A stretch of 36,413 nt of DNA from Anaerolineaceae bacterium (GTDB taxonomy: Bacteria; Chloroflexota; Anaerolineae; Anaerolineales; Anaerolineaceae): the NCBI GenBank assembly GCA_016927865.1, contig JAFGLU010000006.1:1-36413 (forward strand). Reading direction: 5' to 3'. Positions 15,455 through 23,871 of this stretch are shown here, piece after piece (position 1 is the first letter of the stretch; each line of letters starts with the position of its first letter). A model generated the notes under the pieces. That model was not told where the DNA came from and did not search any database. It saw only the letters and a program-made list of their open reading frames with translations. The position numbers were made by a program, and so were the translations under genes.

Positions 15455-17278
15455 TTAGTCCTTCAGCGGAAGAATACCCAGCGAATTCGAAACACCCGAA
15501 CCAGCATCCGGTTCTTCGGCGGCGTCAATCACCTCGAGCAGCGCCTCAGCGATCTCGGGGTCAAAAGCGGTTTCTTTCTCGCTCAGCACAGTCTTCGCTG
15601 CCTGCATTGGCGTCATCGAAGGCCGGTGGAAGTTGCCCGCAATCATCGCGGTAAACGCCTCCGCCGTCGAAATGATCCGCGCTGCCAGGGGAATATTCTT
15701 GCCGGCAATCCTGTCTGGATAACCACGCCCGTCCCAACGCTCCTGATGGTGATAAATCCACGGAATGACTGGCGACAGTGCCTCGATCGGTTTGACAATC
15801 TTTGCTCCATAATAAGGGTGCAAGCGGATCGTCTCCCATTCCTGGCTGGTCAAGCGCTCGGTCTTCGTCAAAATCGCCTCGGGAATATTCACCTTGCCCA
15901 CATCGTGCAAGAGTGCCGCAATTTCAAGTTCGTTAATGTTCTCGTCTGCCCAGCCAAGTTTCTTCGCAATCAGCACAGAATAGCGTGCAACCAGGTCGGA
16001 ATGCCCCGCCATATATGTGTCACGAGCATCAATCGCACTCACCATTGTTCGCACCAAAGGCATGAACTGCCGGATGCTTCCTAAGGAAGAATATTTCGGC
16101 GACAAGATCGAGGTCTTATTGCGCTCGTCTCCCATGTAAGAATTGCGCTTATTTTGAATGACCAACTCAGACCGTACCAACATCTCATACTTGTTGACAA
16201 ACTCAGAAATCTCATCCAGGGCTTTTTCCAGCGCAGGCCACTCCCCCGATGCCCACAATTTCGGCACCTTGTCCTCAATCATGATCAACATCTGGGCATA
16301 TTCCGATTTTGGCACCACACTGCGCTGATAAGTCGCCAGTTCGTCCTGCAGTTCGGTGAAGGTATAAAATTCACGCTCCACTTCGGCCACCCGGAACGCT
16401 TTCAACGGGGCATTCTGGATCATCTTGTCCAGATGATTCATCATCGAGATAATGTTGTCAACATCCCTAACTTCAGCCGATTCTAATTCAGAGATCTCGC
16501 GCAAGCGAATTGCCCAGGTGCGCTGGGCCGAGTCCAGGGACAGCACCTTTGCACCGCGGGTAATAATTTCTTTTCGCTCAATAGAATTCACCCACGCCAA
16601 CGTCTTTCCCAAGGTCTTGCGTGTGGCAACCAGGCGCTGGTTTTCTTCCAACTCGCGCCGCCGTCGTTCTCTCTCCACCGCCACCTTGTGTTCTTCAGCG
16701 TCGTAGGCGGTCACTTCGTCAGGAGCAATCGAGAAGCGAGTGAGTACTCGTTTCTGCTTATGGAGCAGTTCTTCCCAGGCCTCGCGCAGCTGCACCAGTT
16801 CGGGGTAACGCTTCAGGTATAAGCGGGTGTTGTTCGTCTTGGCCGAGAGAAATGTCAGAGACTGAAAATAATCATCGTACATTGTCCACAACTGCTGTTC
16901 GTACTCAGCATCTTTATAAGCCACCTGCCATAATGCCAGGCGAAAGCCGTTTACGCTGGCAGTCACTTTCCAATCCCGGACGAACGATTTTTGCAGATAG
17001 GTATGGATCGTGGTCTGAATATCGAACCAACTCTTCACCGAACCGGCCAAAGATGGATTGTCCTCTTGGGTTTCCGGCAATGTTGGAATTTCCTTGGATT
17101 CGCGTTCCAACAGTTCCTCATCGGGATACATATCAACCGCTGAACGACCGTCGTCCTCCGACTCCTGGAAATTGGCCAAATCCTCTCTCAGGCTGCGGTT
17201 GACGTCGTCGACCAGCGGGTTGTTCCGTTTCCCCTCGCTGTCTTTTGAAACTGTTACTTTTCTACCAACGAATCCCAT
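15455..17278 (-). CDS. HD-GYP domain protein, putative c-di-GMP phosphodiesterase
   Basis: A 607-residue cytoplasmic protein with no TM segment. Residues 1-80 are polar and probably disordered. Residues 85-400 are helical with a charged coiled stretch near 195-222 (VERERRRRELEENQ), and match no family I recognise. Residues 402-585 are an HD-GYP domain: HSDLV (426-430), HDVGK (458-462), His510-His511 and DGRGYPDR (516-523). HD-GYP enzymes hydrolyse cyclic di-GMP. One departure is notable: the usual DxYDAMT segment reads EAFTAM, so one conserved Asp is Glu540 and the other Thr543. Activity may be altered. AGGATGG precedes the ATG, and TATAAT lies 23 bases upstream. It faces the receiver-ATPase gene tail to tail. 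Confidence 0.9.
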   Translation of the reverse strand: MGFVGRKVTVSKDSEGKRNNPLVDDVNRSLREDLANFQESEDDGRSAVDMYPDEELLERESKEIPTLPETQEDNPSLAGSVKSWFDIQTTIHTYLQKSFVRDWKVTASVNGFRLALWQVAYKDAEYEQQLWTMYDDYFQSLTFLSAKTNNTRLYLKRYPELVQLREAWEELLHKQKRVLTRFSIAPDEVTAYDAEEHKVAVERERRRRELEENQRLVATRKTLGKTLAWVNSIERKEIITRGAKVLSLDSAQRTWAIRLREISELESAEVRDVDNIISMMNHLDKMIQNAPLKAFRVAEVEREFYTFTELQDELATYQRSVVPKSEYAQMLIMIEDKVPKLWASGEWPALEKALDEISEFVNKYEMLVRSELVIQNKRNSYMGDERNKTSILSPKYSSLGSIRQFMPLVRTMVSAIDARDTYMAGHSDLVARYSVLIAKKLGWADENINELEIAALLHDVGKVNIPEAILTKTERLTSQEWETIRLHPYYGAKIVKPIEALSPVIPWIYHHQERWDGRGYPDRIAGKNIPLAARIISTAEAFTAMIAGNFHRPSMTPMQAAKTVLSEKETAFDPEIAEALLEVIDAAEEPDAGSGVSNSLGILPLKD

Positions 17279-17301
17279 AAGTAAAAGCCATCCTACAAGT
17301 C

Positions 17302-17307
17302 ATTATA
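17302..17307 (-). promoter_or_regulatory. -10 element of the HD-GYP gene
   Basis: TATAAT on the minus strand, in the context TTGTATAATG, ends 23 bases before the ATG at 17278. No clear -35 is present at standard spacing. The predicted leader is about 16 bases and includes the ribosome-binding site. Confidence 0.45.
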
Positions 17308-17409
17308 CAACGCTGTGACAGAATTTAATCTTGCGATAGCATAACAAAAATGTCAATTTCGTTAGGTCCATGCAAGGTGTCAGCGTTCTTTCTTGATGGG
17401 AACCTTGTC

Positions 17410-18210
17410 TCATGCGCTCCGCCCCAATCCGGTTGCCACCATCGCCAGCAAGGAGTCTTCTTCGCCTTGAATGTTTTCGCGTCGCCGCGCCGCCGCAACC
17501 ACCGGCATCCATTCATCCACCTCCGCCATGCTCATCCCAGTTTTGCGGATATAGGTCTTGAGGTATCGCTCCAAAAACATCTGCCGTCCAAACTCCAAGA
17601 GGGGGTTCATCGCGCCGATCGGCTTGCCCACCTTGAACATCATACACGTGCGGGCCACATCCGCCGCAGCCCGCCCCCGGCAGGCTGTCACCCAATCCAA
17701 AATCACCGGCCCTCTCTTCGAAAGCACAATATTTTCCGGGTGGAAATCCCCGTGACACACACTGTCTGCCTCGGGCATTTGCCTCAAGTGCTCCAGCACT
17801 TGCTGGCGCTGTTCTTCTGGCAGCCCCTCCGGCCCATGCTCAATCGCCCAGTAAAAGTAGCCGCGAATGTCGCGCAGCCAGGCCAGAGATGCCCCGTGCA
17901 TCTGACTGTGCAAATCCGCCATCATGTCAGCGAAATACACCATCCGCCAGGGCTTGGCTGCCATCGCTTGCAGCAAGGTCGGCCCCTCCACTCGCTCAAA
18001 CAACACCCCCTTGCGCCCCTCTACCTCTACCAATTCCACGCCGCCGGGCGCAGGCATTCCTGCCGCATGCATCTCGGCATTGATCCGCGCCTCAAACTCC
18101 GCCTCATCAGGATTCATGAAGTCGAAATACAGCTTTACCACGCGCCCATCATTCCATGGGAAAATCTGCGCGGTTCGTCCTTGCGCAATCGGTTGCCCTA
18201 AAGATTCCAT
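17410..18210 (-). CDS. Aminoglycoside/choline-kinase-like phosphotransferase
   Basis: A 266-residue protein with the APH/choline-kinase fold. There is an N-lobe with GRTAQIFPW (glycine-rich loop position) and Lys26 (VVKLYF), then the catalytic loop HGDFHPEN (153-160) with Asp155, and the metal-binding Asp172 in VILDW. Enzymes of this fold transfer phosphate from ATP to a small hydroxylated compound. The substrate cannot be told from sequence, and antibiotic resistance should not be assumed since housekeeping members are common. AAGGA just before the ATG supports the start. It follows the HEAT-repeat gene by five bases, so the two are probably one transcript. Confidence 0.85.
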   Translation of the reverse strand: MESLGQPIAQGRTAQIFPWNDGRVVKLYFDFMNPDEAEFEARINAEMHAAGMPAPGGVELVEVEGRKGVLFERVEGPTLLQAMAAKPWRMVYFADMMADLHSQMHGASLAWLRDIRGYFYWAIEHGPEGLPEEQRQQVLEHLRQMPEADSVCHGDFHPENIVLSKRGPVILDWVTACRGRAAADVARTCMMFKVGKPIGAMNPLLEFGRQMFLERYLKTYIRKTGMSMAEVDEWMPVVAAARRRENIQGEEDSLLAMVATGLGRSA

Positions 18211-18215
18211 AATCC

Positions 18216-19040
18216 TTATGCAAAAAACAACAAATACAGGATCAGAACCAAAACAACCACCCCAACCAATGCCAGCAAAAACCCTTTACCGGGGTTCTCT
18301 TCCTGAATTACCGGTGACGAAGGCGCCATCCTGCTCGGCGAAGGGTACTGGAGGCTTGCGGCTTGGCTGCCCAACACAACCGGGGCATCTTCTTCCATCT
18401 CTTCGTCTTCCAGTTCAACAATGTCCTCTTCGGTCATCCCTTCAGAAGCCAGTTGCGCTTTGCGTTCTTCTGCCAAAAAGTTATCCAGGTCGTCCCCATA
18501 ACGTTCCCGCAACGCGTCATAGGCCGCCTTACGCACCGAGTCGTCCTCTTCCCACAGGGCCACATAAACCAGATAATTCACCGCATCCATGTGGGCAATC
18601 GTCCCCATCGCCCGCACCGCCTTAATCCGCCGCTGCGGGTCATTCTCTGCGCTGATGATATTCGATAAACCAACTACATCCGTAGCATCCCAGCGCACGT
18701 CGCCCAAATCCTCATCTTCTTCGCCGGAGGCCTCCTCTTCCGAGGCTTCGCCCAGCGGAGCCGGCTCTTCGCCATACGATTCCATTGCCAGCTGCGAGGT
18801 TTCCGAGCCTACCAGGTCTTTCAACGCCTCAAAGGCCGCGTCCCGCACTTCCTGGCTGGGGTCTTTGAAAATCGCCTCCAGCAGCGCCTCTCCTCCCTCG
18901 GGTGCCTGAATCTCAGCCAAAGCCAGCGCCGCCTGCTTGCGCAAATCCGGCGATTTCCGCGTATTCCGCAGTATGCTCGCCAGTGTTTCCCAATCTCCAG
19001 CTTCGATCAGTTGTTGAATCGCAAAAGTAAATTCTGTCAT
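18216..19040 (-). CDS. HEAT-repeat protein with C-terminal membrane anchor
   Basis: A 274-residue protein. Paired helices resembling HEAT repeats occupy residues 5-90 (including LRKQAALALAEIQAPEGGEAL and VRDAAFEALKDLVG) and 125-195 (including RIKAVRAMGTIAHMDAV and VRKAAYDALRERYG). They are separated by an acidic linker (103-116). An acidic stretch (205-225) leads to a single C-terminal TM helix (about 252-273, LLALVGVVVLVLILYLLFF) with almost nothing after it. This is a tail-anchored topology with the repeats in the cytoplasm. HEAT repeats are protein-binding scaffolds; the partner is unknown. It is first in a two-gene unit with the kinase-like protein. AGAGGG precedes the ATG. Confidence 0.85.
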   Translation of the reverse strand: MTEFTFAIQQLIEAGDWETLASILRNTRKSPDLRKQAALALAEIQAPEGGEALLEAIFKDPSQEVRDAAFEALKDLVGSETSQLAMESYGEEPAPLGEASEEEASGEEDEDLGDVRWDATDVVGLSNIISAENDPQRRIKAVRAMGTIAHMDAVNYLVYVALWEEDDSVRKAAYDALRERYGDDLDNFLAEERKAQLASEGMTEEDIVELEDEEMEEDAPVVLGSQAASLQYPSPSRMAPSSPVIQEENPGKGFLLALVGVVVLVLILYLLFFA

Positions 19041-19061
19041 GGTTCATGGCCCTCTTCAGAC

Positions 19062-19067
19062 ATTATA
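19062..19067 (-). promoter_or_regulatory. -10 element of the HEAT-kinase unit
   Basis: TATAAT on the minus strand, in the context GTGTATAATG, ends 21 bases before the ATG at 19040. No good -35 lies at 17 bp. It is divergent from the protease promoter at 19107. Confidence 0.45.
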
Positions 19068-19106
19068 CACCGGTATAAGAAATGTATAAGATCGGACCAT
19101 TTTGCC

Positions 19107-19135
19107 TTGAACCACCGGCCAAAATAGGATATACA
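19107..19135 (+). promoter_or_regulatory. Promoter of the site-2 protease gene
   Basis: TTGAAC (19107-19112), a 17-bp spacer and TATACA (19130-19135), each matching four of six consensus bases. The leader would be close to 100 bases and is AT-rich, with no evident hairpin. Confidence 0.4.
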
Positions 19136-19239
19136 TTATCTATATAAAAGAGGGCTAATCAGCCAGAGATCGAAAATTTCATTTAGCCGATCTGAATAAC
19201 GATAACAAATTACTGGTATCGACTACATAGGAGGAAACC

Positions 19240-20355
19240 ATGGACGGAGGTATCAAACTAGGACGGGTCTGGAATGTCCCGATCAACCTGCACTATAGCT
19301 GGTTCCTCATCGCCGGGCTCATCACCTGGTCGCTGGCAACCGGCTACTTTCCCAATGCTTACCCGCAAATTGCCCAAGGTTACCACTGGGTTTTAGGAGC
19401 AGTCACTGCGGTTCTTTTTGCCGCCTCGGTGCTGCTGCATGAACTGGGCCATGTGGCTGTGGCCCTGCGTGAGCGCATCCCCGTGCGCAGCGTAACGCTG
19501 TTCCTCTTTGGCGGCGTAGCCCAAATCACCGAAGAGCCGCGCTCCGCCGGCGCCGAGTTCCGCATCGCCATCGCCGGCCCGCTCACCAGCCTGCTCCTGG
19601 CGGGCCTGTTTGGCATCCTCTACCTGCTGGATCAATCCATCCCCTTCCTGGCAGCCCCCAGCCAGTACCTGATGCGCATCAACCTCATCCTGGCGGTCTT
19701 CAACATGATCCCCGGTTTTCCCCTGGATGGCGGTCGCGTGCTGCGCTCAGTGGTGTGGAAGCTCACCGGCAGCCCCTACCGGGCCACCCGCTTCGCCTCC
19801 ACCATCGGCCAACTGGTCGCCTTTGGCTTCATCGGTGTAGGCATTTTCACTGCCGTGACCGGCAACTTCTTCAACGGGCTGTGGCTGGCTTTCATCGGCT
19901 GGTTCCTGCAGAATGCCGCAGCCGGGGCCTTCCAGCAGGCCGCCATGCAGAAATCGCTCGAAGGCCTCACCGTGGCCCAGGTCATGCGCCGCGACCTCGA
20001 CTCCGTGCCCGCTCTTGCCCCCATCAACCAGATCATCGAAGAACGCATTCTCAACTCTGGCAAGCGTAGCTTCCTGGTGAACGAAGACGGACAAATGCGC
20101 GGGCTGCTCACCCTATCCAAAATTGCATCCTACCCGCAGCGGCAATGGCCTTTCCTCACTGCGCGCCAGGTCATGATCCCCGTGGAACAGCTTCGCTCGG
20201 TCACGCCCTACACCGATCTGATCAACGCCCTGCGCGAGATGGAGCTTAATCAGCAGCCGCAACTGGCCGTGGTCCACGAACGCGAGGTCCTCGGCACGCT
20301 CTCCCGAGACGACATCCTGCGCTTCATGCGCGTACGCGCGGAGTTGGGCATCTAA
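19240..20355 (+). CDS. Site-2 protease (M50) with C-terminal CBS pair
   Basis: A 371-residue intramembrane metalloprotease homologue. Residues 1-230 hold about six TM helices with the zinc motif HELGH (67-71) and the third ligand in [12 protein letters not shown] (Asp163). Residues about 240-368 form two CBS motifs ([16 protein letters not shown], then a second beginning [13 protein letters not shown]), which usually bind adenine nucleotides. The layout is that of SpoIVFB-like bacterial proteases with CBS domains, so cleavage of membrane substrates may respond to nucleotide or energy state. No substrate such as an anti-sigma factor is adjacent. AGGAGGAAACC gives a strong ribosome-binding site. 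It ends at a strong terminator. Confidence 0.93.
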   Translation: MDGGIKLGRVWNVPINLHYSWFLIAGLITWSLATGYFPNAYPQIAQGYHWVLGAVTAVLFAASVLLHELGHVAVALRERIPVRSVTLFLFGGVAQITEEPRSAGAEFRIAIAGPLTSLLLAGLFGILYLLDQSIPFLAAPSQYLMRINLILAVFNMIPGFPLDGGRVLRSVVWKLTGSPYRATRFASTIGQLVAFGFIGVGIFTAVTGNFFNGLWLAFIGWFLQNAAAGAFQQAAMQKSLEGLTVAQVMRRDLDSVPALAPINQIIEERILNSGKRSFLVNEDGQMRGLLTLSKIASYPQRQWPFLTARQVMIPVEQLRSVTPYTDLINALREMELNQQPQLAVVHEREVLGTLSRDDILRFMRVRAELGI

Positions 20356-20373
20356 CCCCAAACCAAACGACTT

Positions 20374-20408
20374 AAAAAAACCTGGGCGCGCAATGCGCCC
20401 AGGTTTTT
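20374..20408. terminator. Bidirectional intrinsic terminator
   Basis: Stem CCTGGGCGC (20381-20389) pairs with GCGCCCAGG (20395-20403) around a 5-base loop. It is flanked by seven A on the left and five T on the right, so it works on both strands. It lies between the protease and oxidoreductase genes, which converge. Confidence 0.95.
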
Positions 20409-20410
20409 GT

Positions 20411-21439
20411 TTAAACCACAATCTCCACTCGTTGTCCGGTCTCCGCGCTTTCCAACGCCCCAAACACCATCGCCAGGCTTTGAATGTTGTCGGTGCATAC
20501 GGTCTCCGGCGCGCGCCCTTCGCGCACACAGTCCACAAAATCGCGAATCAGCCCCCCGTGCCCGCCCACCTGGTTACCGCCGTAAGGGGTAATGACCCCC
20601 GCGTGCTTCTCGGCAAAGAACCCGCCCGCCGGGTGTTCAGCCCACTCGGCTTGCAGCTTCTCTCCACCGTCCCACAGCGCCGTTCCCCGCGTGCCGATCA
20701 ACCGCCAGTCACACTCCCAACTGGTCATCAGCCCCTCCGCGCACCACGACCCGCGGTAGGTATACACCAACCCGCCGCTCATCTCAAACACCGCCACCGC
20801 CGAAGCCCCGTGGCTGTACCACGACCCCTGCGGGTTCCATTCCTTGCAATAAACCGCTTCCGGTTTGGCCCCGGTTAAGAAGCGCATCTGGTCAAAGCTG
20901 TGAATCGCCATATCCACCAGCAAAACATGCTTCATCACATCCCTGAACCCGCCGAAGTGCGGCCCCAGGAAGAAATCACTGTTCACCGTGGTCAACGGTC
21001 CAATCTCCCCGCTGCGCAGATAATCGCGCAGCGCTCGGATCTCGGCTTGATAGCGCCGGTTCTGCATCACCGCGTACAGCTTGCCGCTCTCCTGGGCCTT
21101 CGCCACCATGCGCCGCGCGTTTTCCATCGAGTCCGCCATCGGCTTCTCGCCCAGCACGTGCATGCCCCGGCCCAGTGCCTCCAAGGTCACATCCACATGC
21201 GCCTCAGGCACCGTGCAGTCGAAGACAATATCCGGCTGGGTGCGGTCCAGAATCACCGGCAGATTGTCGCCAATTTCAACGCCTTCCAGCCCAAACTGCG
21301 CCGCCCGCTCTCGGGCCGTCTCGCGGCGCAAATCCACCAACCCAACCATCTCCAACCCCTCAATTTCCCCAATCGGCTTCAACCACGTCTGGCTAATCCC
21401 CCCGCAGCCCACCAACACCGCTCGCAACGTCTGCTTCAT
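20411..21439 (-). CDS. Gfo/Idh/MocA family oxidoreductase
   Basis: A 342-residue NAD(P)-dependent dehydrogenase homologue. The N-terminal Rossmann fold has AVLVGCGGIS (GxGG at 11-14) and the family motif GEKPMADS with Lys99. The remaining part is the alpha/beta domain carrying the substrate site, with HSFDQMRFL in the usual place. Family members act on sugars, inositols or related alcohols, and the substrate is not evident. I start at the ATG 21439-21437, which has GGGAGGG six bases upstream; an upstream ATG at 21454 overlaps that site. The gene appears monocistronic and divergent from the CPT-like gene. Confidence 0.9.
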   Translation of the reverse strand: MKQTLRAVLVGCGGISQTWLKPIGEIEGLEMVGLVDLRRETARERAAQFGLEGVEIGDNLPVILDRTQPDIVFDCTVPEAHVDVTLEALGRGMHVLGEKPMADSMENARRMVAKAQESGKLYAVMQNRRYQAEIRALRDYLRSGEIGPLTTVNSDFFLGPHFGGFRDVMKHVLLVDMAIHSFDQMRFLTGAKPEAVYCKEWNPQGSWYSHGASAVAVFEMSGGLVYTYRGSWCAEGLMTSWECDWRLIGTRGTALWDGGEKLQAEWAEHPAGGFFAEKHAGVITPYGGNQVGGHGGLIRDFVDCVREGRAPETVCTDNIQSLAMVFGALESAETGQRVEIVV

Positions 21440-21554
21440 TGAAAACCCTCCCATTTTAAGAATGGCGCACCGGCATCCGTTTATTCGTTATCTATTCGTG
21501 TACGGTTCGTCTATTTTAACATCTTTCCACACCACTCCCGTTTCTTTTCGTGTG

Positions 21555-21560
21555 TATAAT
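21555..21560 (+). promoter_or_regulatory. -10 element predicted to give a leaderless mRNA
   Basis: TATAAT is followed by exactly six bases and then the ATG at 21567. No Shine-Dalgarno sequence lies between. No -35 match is found at 17 bp. Geometry is the same as at 10170-10163. Confidence 0.5.
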
Positions 21561-21566
21561 GAATCC

Positions 21567-22151
21567 ATGATTCGTCCCGGCACCATCCTAATCCTCAACG
21601 GCGCCTCCAGCTCAGGCAAGACTACCTTGCTGCGCGAGTTGCAAAACCGCCTCGATCCGCCCTTTCTGGAAGCCGGGATCGACAAATTCATCTGGATGCT
21701 CCCCAAACGCTACCTCGACCGCCCGCTGTGGGATGACGTTCTCGGATTGGCCGTCCAGCCCGGTGAGACCGGACGTTGGCTGTTCTCCGGCATGCACCAT
21801 GCCATTGCTGCGCTCTCCCGCCAAGGCATCTGCGTAGTCGCCGATCACGTCCTGGTTGAGCCTTGCTGGGTGGCTCAATGCGCCGAATTATTCCACGAAT
21901 TACCTGCTTACCTGGTCGGGGTGCGCTGCCCCCGGGACGTGCTTATTGAGCGCGAACGCTCCCGCCAGGATCGCACCCTGGGTCAGGCCGCTGCTCAATT
22001 CCCCATCGTCCACGCCCACGGATTGTACGATGTCGAAGTCGACACTTCTGAATGTTCACCCGCCGAATGCGCCGAAAAAATCACCCAGCGACTGCACGAT
22101 TCTCAGCCGCCTTCTGCTCTAAAAAACCTGCTATCTTCGAGTATCCCGTGA
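21567..22151 (+). CDS. CPT-like P-loop kinase
   Basis: A 194-residue P-loop protein with Walker A NGASSSGKTT (11-20). EAGIDKFIWMLP and ADHVLVEP follow at positions matching chloramphenicol phosphotransferase-like proteins. The remainder (VGVRCPRDVLIERERSRQDR, with Arg residues of the lid type) also fits. The founding CPT phosphorylates chloramphenicol, but many chromosomal relatives have other, mostly unknown, substrates, so resistance should not be assumed. The frame is open far upstream (from 21081), antisense to the oxidoreductase. I start at 21567 because the family begins just before the P-loop and a TATAAT sits directly ahead. Confidence 0.8.
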   Translation: MIRPGTILILNGASSSGKTTLLRELQNRLDPPFLEAGIDKFIWMLPKRYLDRPLWDDVLGLAVQPGETGRWLFSGMHHAIAALSRQGICVVADHVLVEPCWVAQCAELFHELPAYLVGVRCPRDVLIERERSRQDRTLGQAAAQFPIVHAHGLYDVEVDTSECSPAECAEKITQRLHDSQPPSALKNLLSSSIP

Positions 22152-22234
22152 CAGATACCGTTCCGCCCACCGATCAAGATTCACTAACTTTCCCACCCGA
22201 AAAAATCTTACCTTAGCCCGGCTGATAAAGACTT

Positions 22235-22863
22235 ATGCCCCTTTTCATCCCTCACTCCAAATCATTTGCTCTCAAAAGCGACGGCCCCGATCGTTTAGTA
22301 ATCTCTTGGAACGGCGGATTTTATAATATCAAGGGGCCGATTCATTTACAATTGGATCGTCAGCGAATTGATACGATCCTCTCCCGGACTGAAGCACAGC
22401 AAGGTCGCTCGATACTGCTTCCCGACGGAAATGAGCTGAGAATTCGCCTACAAAACAACCGTTTTGAAATACACTTCAACGGTCAAGATATCTCTCTTCT
22501 TCGCCACCCAAAAAGGGATTTAAAAACCACATTCACTTCGAATTTCGCTTTTGCGGGAATGTTGATTATTAATTCCGTGATTTTCTTATTACTCGACCCC
22601 AAAAAAACAACAATCCTTTCACTTACGCTTACCTCACAGTAGGAATTGTATTTGTATTCGTATCATTCTGGTTTCGATCAAATCTTTTTCTTGGCGTAAT
22701 AGCTCTCACAACAACTCTCCTGATCACCTCCATTATTGGAATCGTTTACAATGGTTCGGCAAGCCATTATGTCGGCTTCCTTTTATCCATATACTTACTC
22801 GTTGTAATCGTAGTCAATCATCGAAAGAAAAAACCTGGGGCCGTTCCGCATGAAAACAACTAG
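22235..22863 (+). pseudogene. Four-TM membrane protein interrupted by a frameshift in an A run
   Basis: The first frame (22235-22642) gives a polar 100-residue N-terminal part and one TM helix (FAGMLIINSVIFLLL), then stops soon after a run of seven A (22601-22607). One frame over, translation continues without a stop to TAG at 22861-22863. That part encodes three further helices: YLTVGIVFVFVSFWF, VIALTTTLLITSIIGIV and YVGFLLSIYLLVVIVV. One extra A would join them into about 210 residues. The restored frame overlaps the ADP-ribosylglycohydrolase start by 14 bases, as coupled genes do. It may be a pseudogene, a homopolymer sequencing error, or a gene expressed through slippage. AT-rich relative to its neighbours. 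No family recognised. Confidence 0.7.
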
Positions 22864-23854
22864 CCTTTCTCCCCACCTCGCCTGTCTCCTCGGCGGCGCC
22901 ATCGGCGACGCCCTTGGCGGCCCCATCGAATTCCTCTCCCTGGCCCAAATCCGCGCCAAATTCGGCCCCTCTGGGATCACTGGCTACGCGCAGCTCGACG
23001 GCGGCATCGCCCGCTTCACTGACGACACCCAGATGACCCTCTTCACCGCCGAGGGTTTCCTCCTGGCCCCGCCCAACGCCGACCCCATCCCCACCGTCCA
23101 CCGCGCCTACCGCGCCTGGCTTCAAACCCAATCCGGCCGCTTCGACCCCTCCCGCAAGGTTCTCGAAGGCCGTCTCCTGGCCCTGCCTGAGATGTGGGCG
23201 CTGCGCGCCCCCGGCGCTACCTGCCTCTCAGCCCTGCGCTCGGGCAGAGTGGGCAGCATAGCCCAGCCCCTCAACGACAGTAAAGGCTGCGGCGGCATCA
23301 TGCGCGCCGCCCCCGCCGGGCTGCTCTTCGAGCCCCAGGTCGCCTTTGAAATGGGCTGCCGCCTGGCAGCCCTCACCCACGGGCACCCCTCCGGCTACCT
23401 TTCCGCCGGGTTCTTCGCCTGCCTGGTCTCGGCCCTTTTGCGCGGTTCCGATCTGCCCGCCGCCATCCGCCTGGCCCAACTGCTCCTTCTCGGCCACACC
23501 GGGCGCGAAGAAACCGCCGCCGCCATCCAGGCTGCCCTGAGCCTCGCTGCCGACTCCAGCGTCCCGCCTTCTCCCGAAGCCGTGGAACGACTGGGCGGAG
23601 CCTGGATCGGCGAAGAAGCCCTGGCCATCTCCCTTTATTGCGCCCTGGTCCACCCCACCGATTTCCGCGCTGCCGTGCTTCTTTCCGTCAACCACTCCGG
23701 CGATTCCGACTCCACCGGCGCCATCACCGGCAACCTGCTCGGCGCGGCCCTCGGCCTGGCTGCCATCCCACAGGAATGGATCGAGCCCATCGAACTGCGC
23801 GCCGAGATCGAACGCCTGGCTGTGGAGATCGAGAAAGCAGCCTCTCCCCGGTAA
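22850..23854 (+). CDS. ADP-ribosylglycohydrolase family protein
   Basis: A 334-residue DraG/ARH-type hydrolase. Family motifs for the two-magnesium site are present: GDALGGPIE near the N-terminus, FTDDTQMTLFTAEG (56-69) and GDSDSTGAITGN (284-295). These enzymes remove ADP-ribose from protein residues or small molecules; the target here is unknown and no ADP-ribosyltransferase is near. Length is normal for the family. The start overlaps the end of the frameshifted membrane protein by 14 bases. It converges on the zinc-ribbon gene with a 17-base gap and no evident terminator. Confidence 0.92.
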   Translation: MKTTSLSPHLACLLGGAIGDALGGPIEFLSLAQIRAKFGPSGITGYAQLDGGIARFTDDTQMTLFTAEGFLLAPPNADPIPTVHRAYRAWLQTQSGRFDPSRKVLEGRLLALPEMWALRAPGATCLSALRSGRVGSIAQPLNDSKGCGGIMRAAPAGLLFEPQVAFEMGCRLAALTHGHPSGYLSAGFFACLVSALLRGSDLPAAIRLAQLLLLGHTGREETAAAIQAALSLAADSSVPPSPEAVERLGGAWIGEEALAISLYCALVHPTDFRAAVLLSVNHSGDSDSTGAITGNLLGAALGLAAIPQEWIEPIELRAEIERLAVEIEKAASPR

Positions 23855-23871
23855 ACAACTGCGCCGGTTGC

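Noticed and set aside
21081-21566. N-terminal extension of the CPT-like protein
   Set aside because: Runs antisense through the oxidoreductase gene; the family starts just before the P-loop and a -10 sits at 21555.
21567-22151. Chloramphenicol resistance gene
   Set aside because: The fold matches CPT, but chromosomal relatives are widespread and substrate specificity cannot be read from the sequence.
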